The notes: a model not told the origin generated them from the letters alone. A stretch of 64,000 bases of DNA from Exiguobacterium sp. TNDT2 (GCF_003331145.1 NZ_QLVE01000007.1:1-64000), one strand, 5' to 3'; counted from the first letter of the stretch, positions 15,454 through 24,451 are shown. Translations and numbers: made by a program.

Positions 15454-16989
15454 TCAGCGGCTTTTCAATAAGTGATGGGCATGATAGGCCACATAGTATT
15501 CACTCATTTTTTCACCGTCATGCAGTTGTAACCCTAAATCTTTCAATCGCTCGATCCGGTAACGCAGCGTATTGTAATGAATAAACAGCCGTTCTGACGC
15601 TTTTTGGACGTTCATTTGACAACGGATCAGCATGAGCAACGTCCGCAACAATTCGTCTTCCCCGAGCACTTGACCGATTCGGCTCTCCACGAACTCATGC
15701 AAGGATGTCTCGTCTTGCAGCTCAAATAGAATCGAATAGACGCCGAGCGCGTCGTATGACTGCACTGGAGTGGTCTCGATTGAACGCATGATCCGTAGCG
15801 CCTGACGCAATCGTTCATACTCGGTCGCCACGTCCCGTAATTGTTCGACCCATCGAGAATAGGTGACGATCACGTCGTAACCGGCCCGTCCGGCCTGTTC
15901 ATGGAGATAGTGCCCGATTTCATCCAGTGTTTGCTGTGTCGGCTTGTTCACGAAACAAATCAAGCTGTCCTCATAGTACATGACTTTATGTACAAGCTCA
16001 TGGTCCGCAAACCGGCCCGACAGCCAGCGTTCGAACCGCTCGATCGTCTCGTTCTCCGTGAACACGAACGGGTCCTTCCGCTCGACGGCGATGATGCCGA
16101 GAGGTAGTGTCAACTCCCAATGGAACGTGTTGGCGCGCCGCACGACTTCTTCCTCGCTCCGGAACCTACCGTTCAAGATGTCACGTAAAAAAGCATCCAA
16201 ATAATTGCGTTCTTGCTGCACGATGGCGCGCTCCCGTTGAAAATCGAGCGCGAGCAAAATCGAGGCCTGCTCCATCGCGACATGAATGTTCGTATTCCGT
16301 TTTCCGGCGACGTCTAGGGCAAGCAGCTCCCCGAGCTGTTCCTCACCGACCTGAATCGGTTGCCGGATGACTTCATCGAGACGAAACGTCCGCTCCCCGA
16401 GCGTCACTGCGGCCCCGTCCCGTTCAAACGGTTCGTCTGAGACCGATTGGGCGAGCAACTCCCCATGTCCTGAGAATAAAAAGACAGGCATTTGGATCAT
16501 CCCGGATAGGACGGTGACAAACGTGTTGATGTGGGCACCGTTCAACAACAAGCGCATGAGCTGTTGGTGAATCTCATCCCGAAACTTTAATATCGAGTTT
16601 TGCTTTTCGAGCAAGACTTCAAGGACGGCATTGCTCAGTTCCGACAGATTCGCATCTTCGGTCAAGACGATGAGCGGAAAGTCGTTTCGGTCAGCCGCCT
16701 CAATCATCACGTCGGGAATCGTCGTGACGTATCGTCCGACTTTAACCGCAAGACCGGCCAGTCCTTTTTCAGCCAAACGCGGCACCAATTGCCGCATCGC
16801 CTCTTCGTTCCCAGCGATCGGATAAAACGTCGTCAACAATAGATTTCCTTTAGACACGTACGGTAAAATATCCGGCACTTCCATGAACGAGACGTTGTTC
16901 ACGTCTCGGCCCATTCCGTTCCGACCGGCGATGACCGTTGCTCCAGCGTACGCCGGCAGTCCCAACACTGCTTCCACATCCATTTTCAC
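15454..16989 (-). CDS. PucR/CdaR-family transcriptional regulator (511 aa)
   Basis: N-terminal purine-catabolism PucR domain (about residues 1-120: VEAVLGLPAYAGATVIAGR), a middle region, and a C-terminal PucR-type helix-turn-helix (about 440-500: RLFIHYNTLRYRIERLKDLG). Such proteins act as activators or repressors of purine and amide catabolism in response to pathway metabolites. I start at GTG 16989, 7 bases after GGAGGG; ATG 16983 is the alternative. Located upstream of, and codirectional with, the permease/FdrA operon, its likely target. Confidence 0.85.
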   Translation of the reverse strand: MKMDVEAVLGLPAYAGATVIAGRNGMGRDVNNVSFMEVPDILPYVSKGNLLLTTFYPIAGNEEAMRQLVPRLAEKGLAGLAVKVGRYVTTIPDVMIEAADRNDFPLIVLTEDANLSELSNAVLEVLLEKQNSILKFRDEIHQQLMRLLLNGAHINTFVTVLSGMIQMPVFLFSGHGELLAQSVSDEPFERDGAAVTLGERTFRLDEVIRQPIQVGEEQLGELLALDVAGKRNTNIHVAMEQASILLALDFQRERAIVQQERNYLDAFLRDILNGRFRSEEEVVRRANTFHWELTLPLGIIAVERKDPFVFTENETIERFERWLSGRFADHELVHKVMYYEDSLICFVNKPTQQTLDEIGHYLHEQAGRAGYDVIVTYSRWVEQLRDVATEYERLRQALRIMRSIETTPVQSYDALGVYSILFELQDETSLHEFVESRIGQVLGEDELLRTLLMLIRCQMNVQKASERLFIHYNTLRYRIERLKDLGLQLHDGEKMSEYYVAYHAHHLLKSR

Positions 16990-17016
16990 GAGACATCCCT
17001 CCATCCACAGTGTAGC

Positions 17017-17043
17017 AAAAAAGCGCATGCTCTCGCATACGCT
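17017..17043 (-). terminator. Terminator of the chemoreceptor gene
   Basis: 9-bp stem AGCGTATGC / GCATGCGCT with one G-U pair and a GAGA loop, followed by TTTTTT on the minus strand, 8 bases past the chemoreceptor stop. Confidence 0.88.
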
Positions 17044-17050
17044 TTCATGA

Positions 17051-18343
17051 TTACACTTCCACCTTCACTTGCTCCGTCTCATTCTGCAAACTCTCCGCGG
17101 CACGGACGAGCTCCGTCATCGCGCCGTTCACTTCACCGAGACTCGCCGCTTGTTGGCTCGCCGCTGACGTGACTTCTGTCGCGTAGCGAGACGCCTCTTC
17201 GACCATGCCGACGATGCCGGCCGAGTTCGTGACGACCGAATCGATCTGTCCACGCGATTCATCCAAGAGCGTATCAACCGAATGGACGTGGCTGTACACT
17301 TCGTTCGCCGAGTTGTGGATCGACGCGAACGCACCGCCCGCCTTCTCGACGAGACCGACGCCCGTCTCGACTTCCGCTTTCACGTTCGCCATCGATGACG
17401 ATGTGTCACCGACCAAGCGTTTGACGTCGACAATCAAATCCGTGATCTCTTGCGTCGAGTTCGCCGTCTGTTCGGCGAGCTTCTTGACTTCCGCTGCGAC
17501 GACTGCAAATCCGCGTCCGTGTTCCCCCGCACGGGCCGCTTCAATCGACGCGTTCAAGGCAAGCAAGTTCGTCTGCGCCGAGATGTCGCTGATGACGTCC
17601 GTGATGCGTGAAATCTCGCCCGTCATCTCTGTCAACTTGCTGTTGAGGGTCGATGACTGCTCGACCTTACCGGCGATCGCATGCATCGCATCGACCGACG
17701 ACGAGGCGAGCCCTTTGCCGCTCTCCGCTTCTTGTTGCATCTCGTTCGCCGATTCGAGTGCCGAGCCCATCTCTTGACGAATGTTCTCCATCGTCCGGGC
17801 GACAGCACCGAGCAGGTCCATCGAACTGTACGTCGCATTGACGTTGTCTTCGAGCATTTTGTTCAAGGCGTTCATCGCCGAGCGAATGTTCTCGCCGGCC
17901 GTATTCCCTTCATGCACCGCTGCCGCGATCTCTTGCGCCGAACCGGTGAGCTGGTCCGCCGTGTAACGCATATTTGTCCCTTGTTCCCGCAGGTGTTCGA
18001 CCATATTGTCCATCGACAGAAGCAGACGACCCATCTCTGAACGGTCTGTCGTCGTCTCGTCCGCGAACACGACCGTCAAATCACCGTTCCCGACTTCGAC
18101 CGCCTTGTCTGACGCCAACTCGATCGCCTTCAGCGGTCGACGGGCGATCAAATAGATGACGACTCCGCCGAGCACCGAGATGAGCAAAGCCACTGCCGTC
18201 CCGACGAGCATGACCTGTCCCTTCGCCATCTCAAGCTCCGTGAGCAGCAAGAGCGTAATCAAGCCGACCGCTCCGCCCGTGATAAAGGATGTGACTAAAA
18301 TCCAAGCGAGCAGTTGGGTCGTAAAGTCTTTAAATACTTTCAC
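17051..18343 (-). CDS. Methyl-accepting chemotaxis protein lacking an extracellular sensor domain (430 aa)
   Basis: Two closely spaced membrane helices (about residues 10-30 and 42-65) have almost no loop between them. They are followed by a HAMP domain (about 66-120) and a long coiled-coil signalling domain with the conserved hairpin tip ([20 protein letters not shown]). It would bind CheA/CheW and be methylated, but has no room for a ligand-binding ectodomain, so it probably senses membrane state, an internal signal or a partner protein. I start at GTG 18343, 8 bases after AAAGGAGG. A sigma-D-like GACGATAT lies at 18386-18379 but without a clean -35. Confidence 0.92.
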   Translation of the reverse strand: MKVFKDFTTQLLAWILVTSFITGGAVGLITLLLLTELEMAKGQVMLVGTAVALLISVLGGVVIYLIARRPLKAIELASDKAVEVGNGDLTVVFADETTTDRSEMGRLLLSMDNMVEHLREQGTNMRYTADQLTGSAQEIAAAVHEGNTAGENIRSAMNALNKMLEDNVNATYSSMDLLGAVARTMENIRQEMGSALESANEMQQEAESGKGLASSSVDAMHAIAGKVEQSSTLNSKLTEMTGEISRITDVISDISAQTNLLALNASIEAARAGEHGRGFAVVAAEVKKLAEQTANSTQEITDLIVDVKRLVGDTSSSMANVKAEVETGVGLVEKAGGAFASIHNSANEVYSHVHSVDTLLDESRGQIDSVVTNSAGIVGMVEEASRYATEVTSAASQQAASLGEVNGAMTELVRAAESLQNETEQVKVEV

Positions 18344-18434
18344 TATAAGTTCCTCCTTTGTGTAACTCATCACCTACTATATCGTCTACTTGGAACGATT
18401 TGTATAGCGTTTCCAGTTGAAGATTTGGTCAATG

Positions 18435-18461
18435 AAAAAACGCCCTCGTCATCGAGAGCGT
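18435..18461 (-). terminator. Terminator of the 107-aa membrane protein gene
   Basis: 9-bp stem ACGCTCTCG / CGAGGGCGT with one G-U pair, followed by TTTTTT on the minus strand, immediately after the stop codon. Confidence 0.88.
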
Positions 18462-18466
18462 GCAGA

Positions 18467-18790
18467 TTAAAAACGGTCGTCTTCTTTTGTCATGTGCACC
18501 TGTTCGCGCGGGGTCATGAGCGCATCAATCGCGAGCGCAATCGCCGCCATCCAGTGCAACATCATACCGAGGAACGGGATGAACCCGAGCACCGACGCCA
18601 TGATGCCGACAATCGGCCCGACCGAAATCCGTTTCAGCCGCGTCATTGACAAGACGAGCACCACGCTATGGAACACGAGCATGAACCCCAGCGGCGCATA
18701 GCCCATACTGATGATGAACAGCCCACCGAGTGCCGGGATCCCGAGCAGCGCCTCGAAGGCGGCACCCATCCATTTCAAATTCCGAACCAT
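18467..18790 (-). CDS. Small membrane protein with three to four helices (107 aa)
   Basis: Hydrophobic protein with predicted membrane segments at about residues 8-28, 32-50, 58-75 and 78-90 and a charged C-terminal tail (TPREQVHMTKEDDRF). I do not recognise a family with known function. Start at ATG 18790, 5 bases after GAGGTGA. It begins 11 bases after the acetyltransferase gene, so the two are co-transcribed. Confidence 0.75.
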   Translation of the reverse strand: MVRNLKWMGAAFEALLGIPALGGLFIISMGYAPLGFMLVFHSVVLVLSMTRLKRISVGPIVGIMASVLGFIPFLGMMLHWMAAIALAIDALMTPREQVHMTKEDDRF

Positions 18791-18800
18791 TTGTCTCACC

Positions 18801-19628
18801 TCACAGTTCTAGTAAGTAAAACTCATAGCCACCATTCTCCGCGAACCCGGCCCGCTTGTAAATCTCGAGCGCGGCCTTGTTTTCCGTCTCGACGTCGAGT
18901 TCGAGTTTTGTCCGGCCCATGCGGAACAGTTGCTGGACCATCTGCTTCAACATCTTCGTGCCGTAGCCTTGGCCTTGCTCACTCGCGCGCACGCCGAACG
19001 CGTGGATGCTGCCGGCATCGTCTCCCGAAAGGAGCGCACGGATGACCCCGACCGGACGGCCTTCGACTTCACCGATGTATGTCACGCGGTCCGGCGTGTC
19101 GATCTGTTCATAGATGTTCTCGGTCACGTCGAGCGGGTCCCCGAACGCCTCACTGAGCGTCTCGATGATGAGCGCACGGTCGGCGTCCGTCGCCTCGCGG
19201 AGCGACACCTCGTCTGGCTTCAAGAACAACTCGGCTTTTTTCAGCACCAAGTTGTACTCCGAGAACTGGTACGCCGCACCGAGATGGTCGATGACCGCCT
19301 TGCCCGACGTCGACTTGCGGTCGATGACGAACGTGAACGCCTCGCAACCGTTCTGTTTCGCGTCCTGCTTCGCCGCATCCAAAAGCGCCGTGAAGACGCC
19401 TTGCTTCCGGTAGTCCGGATGCACGAGCGCGTTCACCTCGTACTCGTTCGGAAGATACGGGAAAAGCACCATATAGCCGACGAGCGTATCATTGTCATAG
19501 ACGGCGTAGTCGTTCTGACCGATTGATACGTGTCCGATTTTCACATCGATGTTGTCATGCGTATTGACCGCCGTCTCAAGCGTTTCTACCTGCTCTGCCT
19601 GTCTCACTTCTTCTACTGTCCAATTCAT
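18801..19628 (-). CDS. GNAT-family N-acetyltransferase with two GNAT-like halves (275 aa)
   Basis: The C-terminal half (residues about 140-275) is a standard GNAT fold with the acetyl-CoA loop ASEQGQGYGTKML (about 218-230) and AALEIYKRAGF near the end. The N-terminal half resembles a second GNAT unit (ALVHPDYRKQGVFTALLDAA, about 89-108). Tandem GNAT proteins acetylate small molecules or proteins, but the substrate cannot be told from sequence. Good GAGGTG binding site. Co-transcribed with the small membrane protein downstream. Confidence 0.88.
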   Translation of the reverse strand: MNWTVEEVRQAEQVETLETAVNTHDNIDVKIGHVSIGQNDYAVYDNDTLVGYMVLFPYLPNEYEVNALVHPDYRKQGVFTALLDAAKQDAKQNGCEAFTFVIDRKSTSGKAVIDHLGAAYQFSEYNLVLKKAELFLKPDEVSLREATDADRALIIETLSEAFGDPLDVTENIYEQIDTPDRVTYIGEVEGRPVGVIRALLSGDDAGSIHAFGVRASEQGQGYGTKMLKQMVQQLFRMGRTKLELDVETENKAALEIYKRAGFAENGGYEFYLLEL

Positions 19629-19660
19629 GTGATCACCTCAACTGTATTGTAGCATAATCG

Positions 19661-19681
19661 AAAAAGCCCGCCGTGGCGGGC
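19661..19681 (-). terminator. Terminator of the exported 161-aa protein gene
   Basis: GC-rich stem GCCCGC / GCGGGC followed by TTTTTC on the minus strand, 5 bases past the stop codon at 19686. Confidence 0.88.
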
Positions 19682-19685
19682 GAAC

Positions 19686-20171
19686 TTATAACGTGCGGAA
19701 CTCGAGCTCCGGAAGCGTCTGAAGCAGTTCCGCGATCTCGTCCGTATGTGCCTCGGCACCCGGGACGGCCTCGGTCGGTTCGACCCAGAAGAACGTCTTA
19801 TCGCTCGCACCGAGGTAATTGCCGTAGCCGACTTCTTCTGCGAACGCCTCTTCCGACAGTTCACGGTCAACCAAGTCCAAATGGAACAACAGCTGGTCGT
19901 CGCCCCCTTCTAGATTGTAATACAGGTCGAACGTGCCGTAGCTGTTCTTGTCGCCGACATCGACGACGTCCTCTGCCTTCTCGATATAGACGTCCCCGCG
20001 CTCAATCGCCTCGACGATCTTCGACGGGAGAATGATCTCGTAACCGAGGGCACGGTCCCGAATCGTCTGCGTCGTGTCCTCGGTCCGTCCACGTGACGAG
20101 ACGACGCCGACCGTTGCGACGAGGGCACCGGTCACACCGAGCGCGACCGCCCATTTCACCGTTTTATTCAT
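19686..20171 (-). CDS. Membrane-anchored or exported hypothetical protein (161 aa)
   Basis: An N-terminal hydrophobic segment (about residues 7-26: WAVALGVTGALVATVGVVSS) looks like an uncleaved signal anchor, followed by an acidic extracytoplasmic domain with no Cys lipobox. I do not recognise a family. The C-terminal part (SDKTFFWVEPTEAVPG) has the feel of small secreted proteins in Bacillales. It is flanked by its own terminator, and the divergent neighbour on the plus strand starts 156 bases away. Confidence 0.65.
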   Translation of the reverse strand: MNKTVKWAVALGVTGALVATVGVVSSRGRTEDTTQTIRDRALGYEIILPSKIVEAIERGDVYIEKAEDVVDVGDKNSYGTFDLYYNLEGGDDQLLFHLDLVDRELSEEAFAEEVGYGNYLGASDKTFFWVEPTEAVPGAEAHTDEIAELLQTLPELEFRTL

Positions 20172-20265
20172 CTGAATCCTCTCCTCTTTCGTCTGACTAT
20201 GAGACGATTATCGCACAAATCGACACCAAATCATTAAATATTCTGAAAAAATGTTTTCCGATGCG

Positions 20266-20294
20266 TTGACGCACGTTCCGCAATCCCATACGAT
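20266..20294 (+). promoter_or_regulatory. Sigma-A-type promoter of the 165-aa protein gene
   Basis: TTGACG, 17 bases, TACGAT, with the start codon about 34 bases downstream of the -10 element. Good match to a housekeeping promoter. Confidence 0.6.
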
Positions 20295-20327
20295 AAAAGT
20301 ATCGCATTAGAGAAAAGAGGAACCGAC

Positions 20328-20825
20328 ATGTCAAACGAATCCCAATTGACACGCGCACAGCTCGACGCGCTCTTAAAAAACGTCTTCGCCCTTCAAATCC
20401 CGGTCATCGAGAAGTTCATGACCGACCTGTTCAAAAAATATGTCTCGACGGCGTCCACGTTCAAACAGGACATGGACACGATGAAAGCGACAGACTGGCA
20501 CAAACAGTTCTTCGGCCAGAAAGTGATGCCACACCTCTTCATCGAGAACCTCGGCTACGGCGCCTCGTTCCGTCATCAGGAGCAAGACAAAGTCGTCAAG
20601 ATCCCCGACAACATGACGGTCGTGAAACCGGACTCAGACGACCAAATCGAAGAGATTCTGCAAAACCTCGACAAGACGCTCGCGTCGATGGAGGGCATCA
20701 AAAACAAAGGGCTCGTCAAAAAGTTTTACAAAGAAACGCTCGAACTCATCTGCCAGCTCGGTAGCCGTACCGGGATGATGGACGATTTTTATGAGAAAGT
20801 CAAAGGGAGCCTGACGAAAGCTTGA
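20328..20825 (+). CDS. Hypothetical cytosolic protein (165 aa)
   Basis: No family recognised. Mostly helical and charged, with no signal peptide or membrane segment. Near the middle is FIENLGYGASFRHQEQDKVV, and the C-terminal half has Lys/Glu-rich helices. Strong GAGGAA binding site, a promoter upstream and a good terminator downstream make it a sound single-gene unit. Codon use matches the neighbouring backbone genes, so it is probably resident. Confidence 0.75.
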   Translation: MSNESQLTRAQLDALLKNVFALQIPVIEKFMTDLFKKYVSTASTFKQDMDTMKATDWHKQFFGQKVMPHLFIENLGYGASFRHQEQDKVVKIPDNMTVVKPDSDDQIEEILQNLDKTLASMEGIKNKGLVKKFYKETLELICQLGSRTGMMDDFYEKVKGSLTKA

Positions 20826-20832
20826 CCCACGA

Positions 20833-20857
20833 TCCACGTCCTCGGACGTGGATTTTT
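20833..20857 (+). terminator. Terminator of the 165-aa protein gene
   Basis: 9-bp perfect stem TCCACGTCC / GGACGTGGA with a 2-nt gap, followed by TTTTTA, 8 bases past the stop codon. Confidence 0.85.
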
Positions 20858-20975
20858 AGTTTTCACTTTTCGGCTCGAACACGGCCAAGCGCTCGATGTC
20901 GGCCAAAATCGGCCTTGCCCGACCAATCAACGTCTGCGTCGTCTCGAGCGACAACGACTGTTGATGTGCCTCCAT
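20856..20975 (-). CDS. Possible 39-aa small protein
   Basis: Reads MEAHQQSLSLETTQTLI and on to VFEPKSEN. It has strongly GC3-biased codons like real genes here (CTC, GAG, ACG, TTG, GCC) and a GAGGTG-like site upstream. No homologue is known to me. It lies alone between two plus-strand genes, with its stop codon in the neighbouring terminator. It may be a genuine small gene or the end of a decayed one. Confidence 0.35.
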   Translation of the reverse strand: MEAHQQSLSLETTQTLIGRARPILADIERLAVFEPKSEN

Positions 20976-21085
20976 ACTTTCCCACACCTCGCATCTCGCG
21001 CCATAATTTGTGTCGGATTTCCTGACTCGACCGTAACATCCACTGTGAGGTTTGCTATACTAAAAAGAAAAAAGGAGTGACCCCG

Positions 21086-22000
21086 ATGCAGCGTCCACCG
21101 ATGCCTTCCCCGTCACCGGAGGAAGTACTCCGTTTGAAACGCGAACACAATCCGATCAAACCGACCGAACTTCTCTCCAAGGGGCTACTTCTCTTAATCG
21201 GTTCGTTCATCTTCGCCATCGGGCTCGAGGCGTTCCTCGTCCCGAACCAAATCATCGATGGCGGCATCGTCGGCGTCTCGATCATCACGTCCTATTTGAC
21301 CGAGACGAAACTCGCCATCTGGCTCGTCTTGTTCAACTTGCCGTTCATCTTCTTCGGGTATCGTCAAATCGGGAAGACGTTCGCCGTCGTCACACTCGTC
21401 GCCATCATGCTCATGTCCGGCTTCACGGTCCTGCTCCACACGATCGAGCCGTTCACCGATGACCTGCTGTTGTCGACCGTCTTCGGCGGTTTCCTGCTCG
21501 GGGCCGGCATCGGCCTCGTCATCCGGGCCGGCGGGTCGCTCGACGGGACCGAGATTTTGGCCGTGTCGTTCACGGACCGCCTCCCGTTCTCCGTCGGGGA
21601 GATCGTCATGTTCTTCAACATCTTCATCCTCGGGACGGCGGGTTTCGTCTTCAGCTGGGACCGGGCCATGTATTCGCTCATCACGTACTTCGTCGCTTTC
21701 AAGACGATCGATATCGTGCTCGAGGGACTCGACCAGTCGAAGGCGGCGTGGATCATCACGACATCACCCGATGATATCGGCCAAGCCATCATGGACCGGC
21801 TCGGCCGCGGCGTGACCTACTTGCACGGGGAAGGGGCCTATACGGGCGACGGCAAGAAAGTCGTCTTCACCGTCATCAGCCGACTCGAAGAGACGAAATT
21901 GAAAGACATCCTCGACGATTATGACGAGAAGGCGTTCCTCGCCATCGGCAACATCCATGACGTCCGGGGCGGCCAGTTCAAAAAGAAAAACATCCACTAA
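21086..22000 (+). CDS. YitT family membrane protein (304 aa)
   Basis: YitT/DUF161 membrane protein with five to six helices in the first 200 residues (the repeated pattern IGSFIFAIGLEAFL, IDGGIVGVS) and a C-terminal DUF2179 domain (about residues 215-300: DDIGQAIMDRLGRGVTYLHG). DUF2179 is a small ferredoxin-like domain thought to bind a ligand. Function of the family is unknown; some members are linked to transport. I start at ATG 21086, 8 bases after AAAGGAG. A TATACT -10 element lies at 21055. Confidence 0.92.
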   Translation: MQRPPMPSPSPEEVLRLKREHNPIKPTELLSKGLLLLIGSFIFAIGLEAFLVPNQIIDGGIVGVSIITSYLTETKLAIWLVLFNLPFIFFGYRQIGKTFAVVTLVAIMLMSGFTVLLHTIEPFTDDLLLSTVFGGFLLGAGIGLVIRAGGSLDGTEILAVSFTDRLPFSVGEIVMFFNIFILGTAGFVFSWDRAMYSLITYFVAFKTIDIVLEGLDQSKAAWIITTSPDDIGQAIMDRLGRGVTYLHGEGAYTGDGKKVVFTVISRLEETKLKDILDDYDEKAFLAIGNIHDVRGGQFKKKNIH

Positions 22001-22027
22001 AAAAGTCGGCCCCGGGGCCGACTTTTT
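21999..22027. terminator. Bidirectional terminator between yitT and the diguanylate cyclase gene
   Basis: Palindromic stem AGTCGGCCCC / GGGGCCGACT flanked by an A-run and a T-run, so it serves both convergent genes. Confidence 0.9.
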
Positions 22028-22030
22028 GCG

Positions 22031-23125
22031 TTATCCGAATCGGGCTTGGTCGCGCCCGCTCGTCTTGGCGTGATACAGGGCGGCGTCAGCCCGCTCGAAC
22101 ACGACCGACCCGAGTTCGGCACTCGCGAGCGAGGCCCCGATCGAGACCGTCATCGAAATGGCTTCCCCTTCAAATAGGAACGGCGTCTCACGGACGACAG
22201 CGACGACCGCCTCGGCGAGTGCCACGACGTCATCGCCCACCTCTTCGATCACCATCAAGAACTCCTCGCCGCCGTACCGCCCGACGAAACCGTCGGCCGG
22301 GCAGTTGTCGCGCAACGTCTCCCCGATGTGACGCAACGCCTCGTCACCGGCCCGGTGGCCATATGTGTCATTCAATTGTTTGAAATGGTCGACGTCGATG
22401 ACGAACAGCGCCCACGGTCGACCCGACAGTTCGACCTCGCTCAAGCGCTCGAGCGTCATGTAGCGGTTCGGAAGACCCGTCAACTCGTCGACCGTCGCCC
22501 GGTGGGTGTGCAGGCGGAACATCCAAAGATGTGACTCCAACTTCTTCGCCCCCCAATAGCACATCCAGGCCCCGATGGACGTCATCAAAAAATAAGGGAT
22601 GAATACATGGATGAACGTATCGGGCGAGACGTGACCGACGACGCGGACGAGAACGAGCGTCATCCCGAGCGCGATATATCCCGCGTACAAATGGCCTCGC
22701 CGTATGTGTTGACGGCCGAGACCGATGGCGATCGTCCAAAAGATGCCGATCATGACGAGTGCGCTCATGATGATCGAGCTGAAGCCCTCGGTCATCAGTC
22801 TGGCCGCGACGGATATGATGATGGCGACGCTTACCCCGACCGGTCCGGCAAACGCCGCCGCGAGCGCGAACGGAATGATGCGCAGGTCGATCCGAGCCCC
22901 GTCCACCATGATGGCATTGGTCGTCAACAACATGGCGATCACACCGGTCGAGAGCCCGAACCCGATGCGGACCGAGACAGGGGACGACGCTTGAATCGGC
23001 AGCACGTCACGCAGCACGTAAAATGTCAGCGAGATCAGTAAATAGATGATGCTGATGTTGATGAAGAAAATATTCAATACTTGTCCCAATCCAACCCGTC
23101 CTTTCCCCCACTTCGCTCGGTCCAT
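22031..23125 (-). CDS. Membrane diguanylate cyclase (GGDEF) (364 aa)
   Basis: The N-terminal 200 residues contain about six membrane helices of the 5TM type found in LytS-like receptors. The C-terminal GGDEF domain (about 210-364) has an intact active site RYGGEEFLMV and metal-binding IDVDHFKQLND, so it should make cyclic di-GMP. No RxxD inhibitory site is seen in front of the active loop. GGAG binding site 5 bases before the ATG. Next to csrA and the flagellar genes, it may link an external signal to motility, but that is context only. Confidence 0.92.
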   Translation of the reverse strand: MDRAKWGKGRVGLGQVLNIFFINISIIYLLISLTFYVLRDVLPIQASSPVSVRIGFGLSTGVIAMLLTTNAIMVDGARIDLRIIPFALAAAFAGPVGVSVAIIISVAARLMTEGFSSIIMSALVMIGIFWTIAIGLGRQHIRRGHLYAGYIALGMTLVLVRVVGHVSPDTFIHVFIPYFLMTSIGAWMCYWGAKKLESHLWMFRLHTHRATVDELTGLPNRYMTLERLSEVELSGRPWALFVIDVDHFKQLNDTYGHRAGDEALRHIGETLRDNCPADGFVGRYGGEEFLMVIEEVGDDVVALAEAVVAVVRETPFLFEGEAISMTVSIGASLASAELGSVVFERADAALYHAKTSGRDQARFG

Positions 23126-23176
23126 CCGATCTCCATTCGAACGAACCTGTCATCCATGTCACATGTCGTCGCATGG

Positions 23177-23202
23177 AAAAGCCGGAAGCTCACGCCTCCG
23201 AC
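23177..23202 (-). terminator. Terminator at the end of csrA
   Basis: 8-bp stem GTCGGAGG / CTTCCGGC with G-U pairs, overlapping the last csrA codons, followed by TTTT on the minus strand. It would end the flgN-csrA operon. Confidence 0.65.
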
Positions 23203-23417
23203 TTGTTTTGTATCATCTGTTTCATCAAATTGGCGCTGTCGCGGGCCGACTCGTTCTCGGTCTGCATCTGGACGTATACTTCATGACGATGGATGTCGAT
23301 ATGGCGCGGCGCGTCGATGCCGAGCTTCACTTGGTCGCCTTCGATGGCGAGCACGGTGAGCGTCACGTCGTCCCCGACATGGATCGCCTCGCCTTGCTTT
23401 CGTTTCAATACGAGCAT
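23190..23417 (-). CDS. csrA: Carbon storage regulator CsrA (75 aa)
   Basis: Begins [22 protein letters not shown], the classic CsrA start, and is of the normal size. CsrA dimers bind GGA motifs in RNA and block ribosome access; in Bacillus the main target is the hag leader. Overlaps fliW by one base (stop/start). The hag leader in this window, now 17 kb away, carries the expected GGA motifs, so the regulatory circuit seems intact although hag is no longer adjacent. Confidence 0.96.
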   Translation of the reverse strand: MLVLKRKQGEAIHVGDDVTLTVLAIEGDQVKLGIDAPRHIDIHRHEVYVQMQTENESARDSANLMKQMIQNKSEA

Positions 23418-23854
23418 CAGCGCACCTCTTCTTTCTGGCCGCCGAGCGGGAAGCGGGCCGGATAGGCGTCATCTAAGATGATTTGTTTGCCGCGGCGTTC
23501 TTTCGTCTCGATGACGATCGGTGCCTTCAAGTTGAGCGTCGAGGCGTCGAACGGATTGCGAAGCGTCACGATGGCATACACCGAGACGTGCTCCGCCTCA
23601 TCGATGCCGAGCTGGTCTTTCGCCCCGTCCGTCAATTCGAACGCGTAATCGTCCTTATGCCAGAACGGGTTCGTGACGACGAAGGCGCAGGCCGGGTCCT
23701 CGATCGACTGGAGTGACCAGAACGGGAGCTCGTCGCCGTACGGGATCAGGGCGAACGTCTTTGACTCCGGGAATCCAGGAATCTCGCTCACGAACGAGAT
23801 CGTCTCGTCTTCTTTCACTTCAATCTTGCCAAAATAGTCTGTCTCAATGAACAT
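23417..23854 (-). CDS. fliW: Flagellar assembly factor FliW (145 aa)
   Basis: FliW family: [15 protein letters not shown] at the start and a middle [16 protein letters not shown] segment. FliW binds either CsrA or flagellin; when flagellin builds up in the cell it captures FliW and frees CsrA to stop hag translation. Sits between yviE and csrA as in B. subtilis. The FliW site on flagellin lies in its conserved terminal region, close to the part affected by the hag intron. Confidence 0.96.
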   Translation of the reverse strand: MFIETDYFGKIEVKEDETISFVSEIPGFPESKTFALIPYGDELPFWSLQSIEDPACAFVVTNPFWHKDDYAFELTDGAKDQLGIDEAEHVSVYAIVTLRNPFDASTLNLKAPIVIETKERRGKQIILDDAYPARFPLGGQKEEVR

Positions 23855-23869
23855 GGATTGTCCTCACTT

Positions 23870-24445
23870 TCAACGCGTCTCGTCATACATGCCCCCGACC
23901 GCCCACATCTCGAGTGACGCCTGTTGACGGAGCGAGATGTCCGTCGTCCATGGCGTGAACGAGATGTCGGCCGGGGTGAGTGATACATCAATCTGGGCCG
24001 GCGTCAGGTTCCACTCGATTTTGACATCCGCCGGCGTATACGTCAACTTCACGCGGTCAATCGACTTCGGCATATAGCCCATCTCGACGATCGGGTACGG
24101 GTCGTTCACTTTGCTCGCTGCGATGCTCGGGATCGGATTGCCGTTCTCGATGCGCATGAGTTGGTCGCCTTCTTGCGCCGCCTGGCTCGTCGCCTCGCGT
24201 ACGCCTTGTTCGCCGAGCTGACCGAAATAGCGGCCGAGTTCGAGCGCGCCTTTCAAATTGCTTTCACTGCGCGCGACCGACGAGTCGACCTCGAGCGTCC
24301 CTGGTGTCGTCTGTTGTGTCATCACGGCTTTGCCTTGCGTCATCGATACGTCGGCCCGGCCTTGCCACATCTCGAGCACAGGCCGGTTCGATGTCATCTG
24401 GATGGCGGCGGTGGTCTGCCGCATCTCAAGTCTCGCGAGATTCAT
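23870..24445 (-). CDS. yviE: YviE-like (DUF6470) flagellar-region protein (191 aa)
   Basis: Located between flgL and fliW, like B. subtilis yviE. A run of beta-type repeats at the C-terminus with TPADVKIEWNLTPAQIDV and TPADISFTPW is characteristic of the family. No signal peptide. Function is unknown even in B. subtilis; conservation inside the hag regulatory operon suggests a role in filament assembly or regulation. It starts 6 bases after flgL. Confidence 0.82.
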   Translation of the reverse strand: MNLARLEMRQTTAAIQMTSNRPVLEMWQGRADVSMTQGKAVMTQQTTPGTLEVDSSVARSESNLKGALELGRYFGQLGEQGVREATSQAAQEGDQLMRIENGNPIPSIAASKVNDPYPIVEMGYMPKSIDRVKLTYTPADVKIEWNLTPAQIDVSLTPADISFTPWTTDISLRQQASLEMWAVGGMYDETR

Positions 24446-24451
24446 CCGCGC

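Noticed and set aside
22607-23041. 144-codon plus-strand ORF rich in Asp/Arg/Glu
   Set aside because: Shadow of the diguanylate cyclase membrane region; low-complexity composition typical of antisense frames.
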